From Marinagarivorans sp. UBA5870 (lineage in GTDB: Bacteria; Pseudomonadota; Gammaproteobacteria; Pseudomonadales; Cellvibrionaceae), in assembly GCA_002432555.1 (NCBI GenBank), contig DJFO01000118.1, positions 1 through 5,647 of the forward strand: DNA of 5,647 bases. The letters are read 5' to 3'. Shown here one piece after another: positions 5,541-5,647 of this stretch. Below the pieces are notes generated by a model that was not told the DNA's origin, did not search any database, and saw only the letters and a list, made by a program, of their open reading frames with translations. How positions within the stretch are numbered: the stretch's first letter is position 1; each line of letters starts with the position of its first letter. The position numbers were made by a program, and so were the translations under genes.

Positions 5541-5647
5541 AGCGACACCCCTGCTTCAAGCAGCAGCTGACGATGCATTAGATTGTCTGCCAAATCAATA
5601 CCCCCCAATGTCACACCACCCTTGCTGGCTACGCTCATTCCGTTAAC
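5537..5647 (-). CDS. Short or partial reading frame at the right edge
   Basis: This frame is open from the window edge to a TGA at 5539-5537, whose bases overlap the start of the 93-residue gene (ATGA). It contains an in-frame ATG at 5638-5636, from which 33 residues are read (MSVASKGGVTLGGIDLADNL, then a short Leu-rich helix ending EAGVSL). It may be the C-terminal end of a larger gene, or a tiny gene of its own. In the second case, the base-shifted frame ending in TGA at 5637-5635 would be the 3' end of the upstream gene, again an ATGA overlap. In this position other phages commonly carry the terminase large subunit, but nothing in these residues identifies it. Operon-style overlap is the main support. 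Confidence 0.4.
   Translation of the reverse strand, partial: VNGMSVASKGGVTLGGIDLADNLMHRQLLLEAGVSL

Overview
The window is a head-morphogenesis cassette of a tailed double-stranded DNA phage (Caudoviricetes), either a free virus or part of a prophage. All genes that can be supported lie on the minus strand, so the cassette is transcribed from right to left. They are packed almost end to end, with overlaps of 4 to 17 bases and gaps of 1 to 24 bases. This implies one late operon. The sequence is moderately GC-rich with bacterial Shine-Dalgarno sites, which fits a phage of a Gram-negative (probably pseudomonadotal) host, but nothing here fixes the host. There is no integrase, repressor, tRNA, IS element or CRISPR array.

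In transcription order the layout is as follows. A short reading frame runs in from the right edge (5537-5647). It is followed by an unrecognised 93-residue protein (5259-5540) and a large portal protein of the P22-like class with a coiled-coil, Gln-rich C-terminal tail (3209-5266). Next are an 87-residue unknown (2934-3197), a GroES-like co-chaperonin (2621-2950), and a scaffolding-type protein with an acidic N-terminus and a central coiled coil (1682-2608). The cassette then has a 156-residue unknown (1210-1680), a 187-residue probable capsid decoration protein (622-1185), and the N-terminal 202 residues of the major capsid protein, which runs off the left edge (1-607).

Together these genes would build the procapsid. 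The portal nucleates assembly, the scaffold guides capsid protein polymerisation, the co-chaperonin probably works with host GroEL to fold a head protein, and the decoration protein stabilises the shell. The small unknowns are probably head-assembly accessories, judged by position only.

The most notable signals beyond the gene list are four. A textbook intrinsic-terminator shape (7-bp GC-rich stem, 4-base loop, T7) lies in sense orientation inside the first 18 codons of the portal gene. A GroES homologue sits in the middle of the head cassette. An identical 12-base ribosome-binding segment precedes both the decoration and the capsid genes. Three tandem charged heptads occur in the portal tail. 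I found no convincing wholly new system; the window reads as a well-organised structural module with several uncharacterised small genes.
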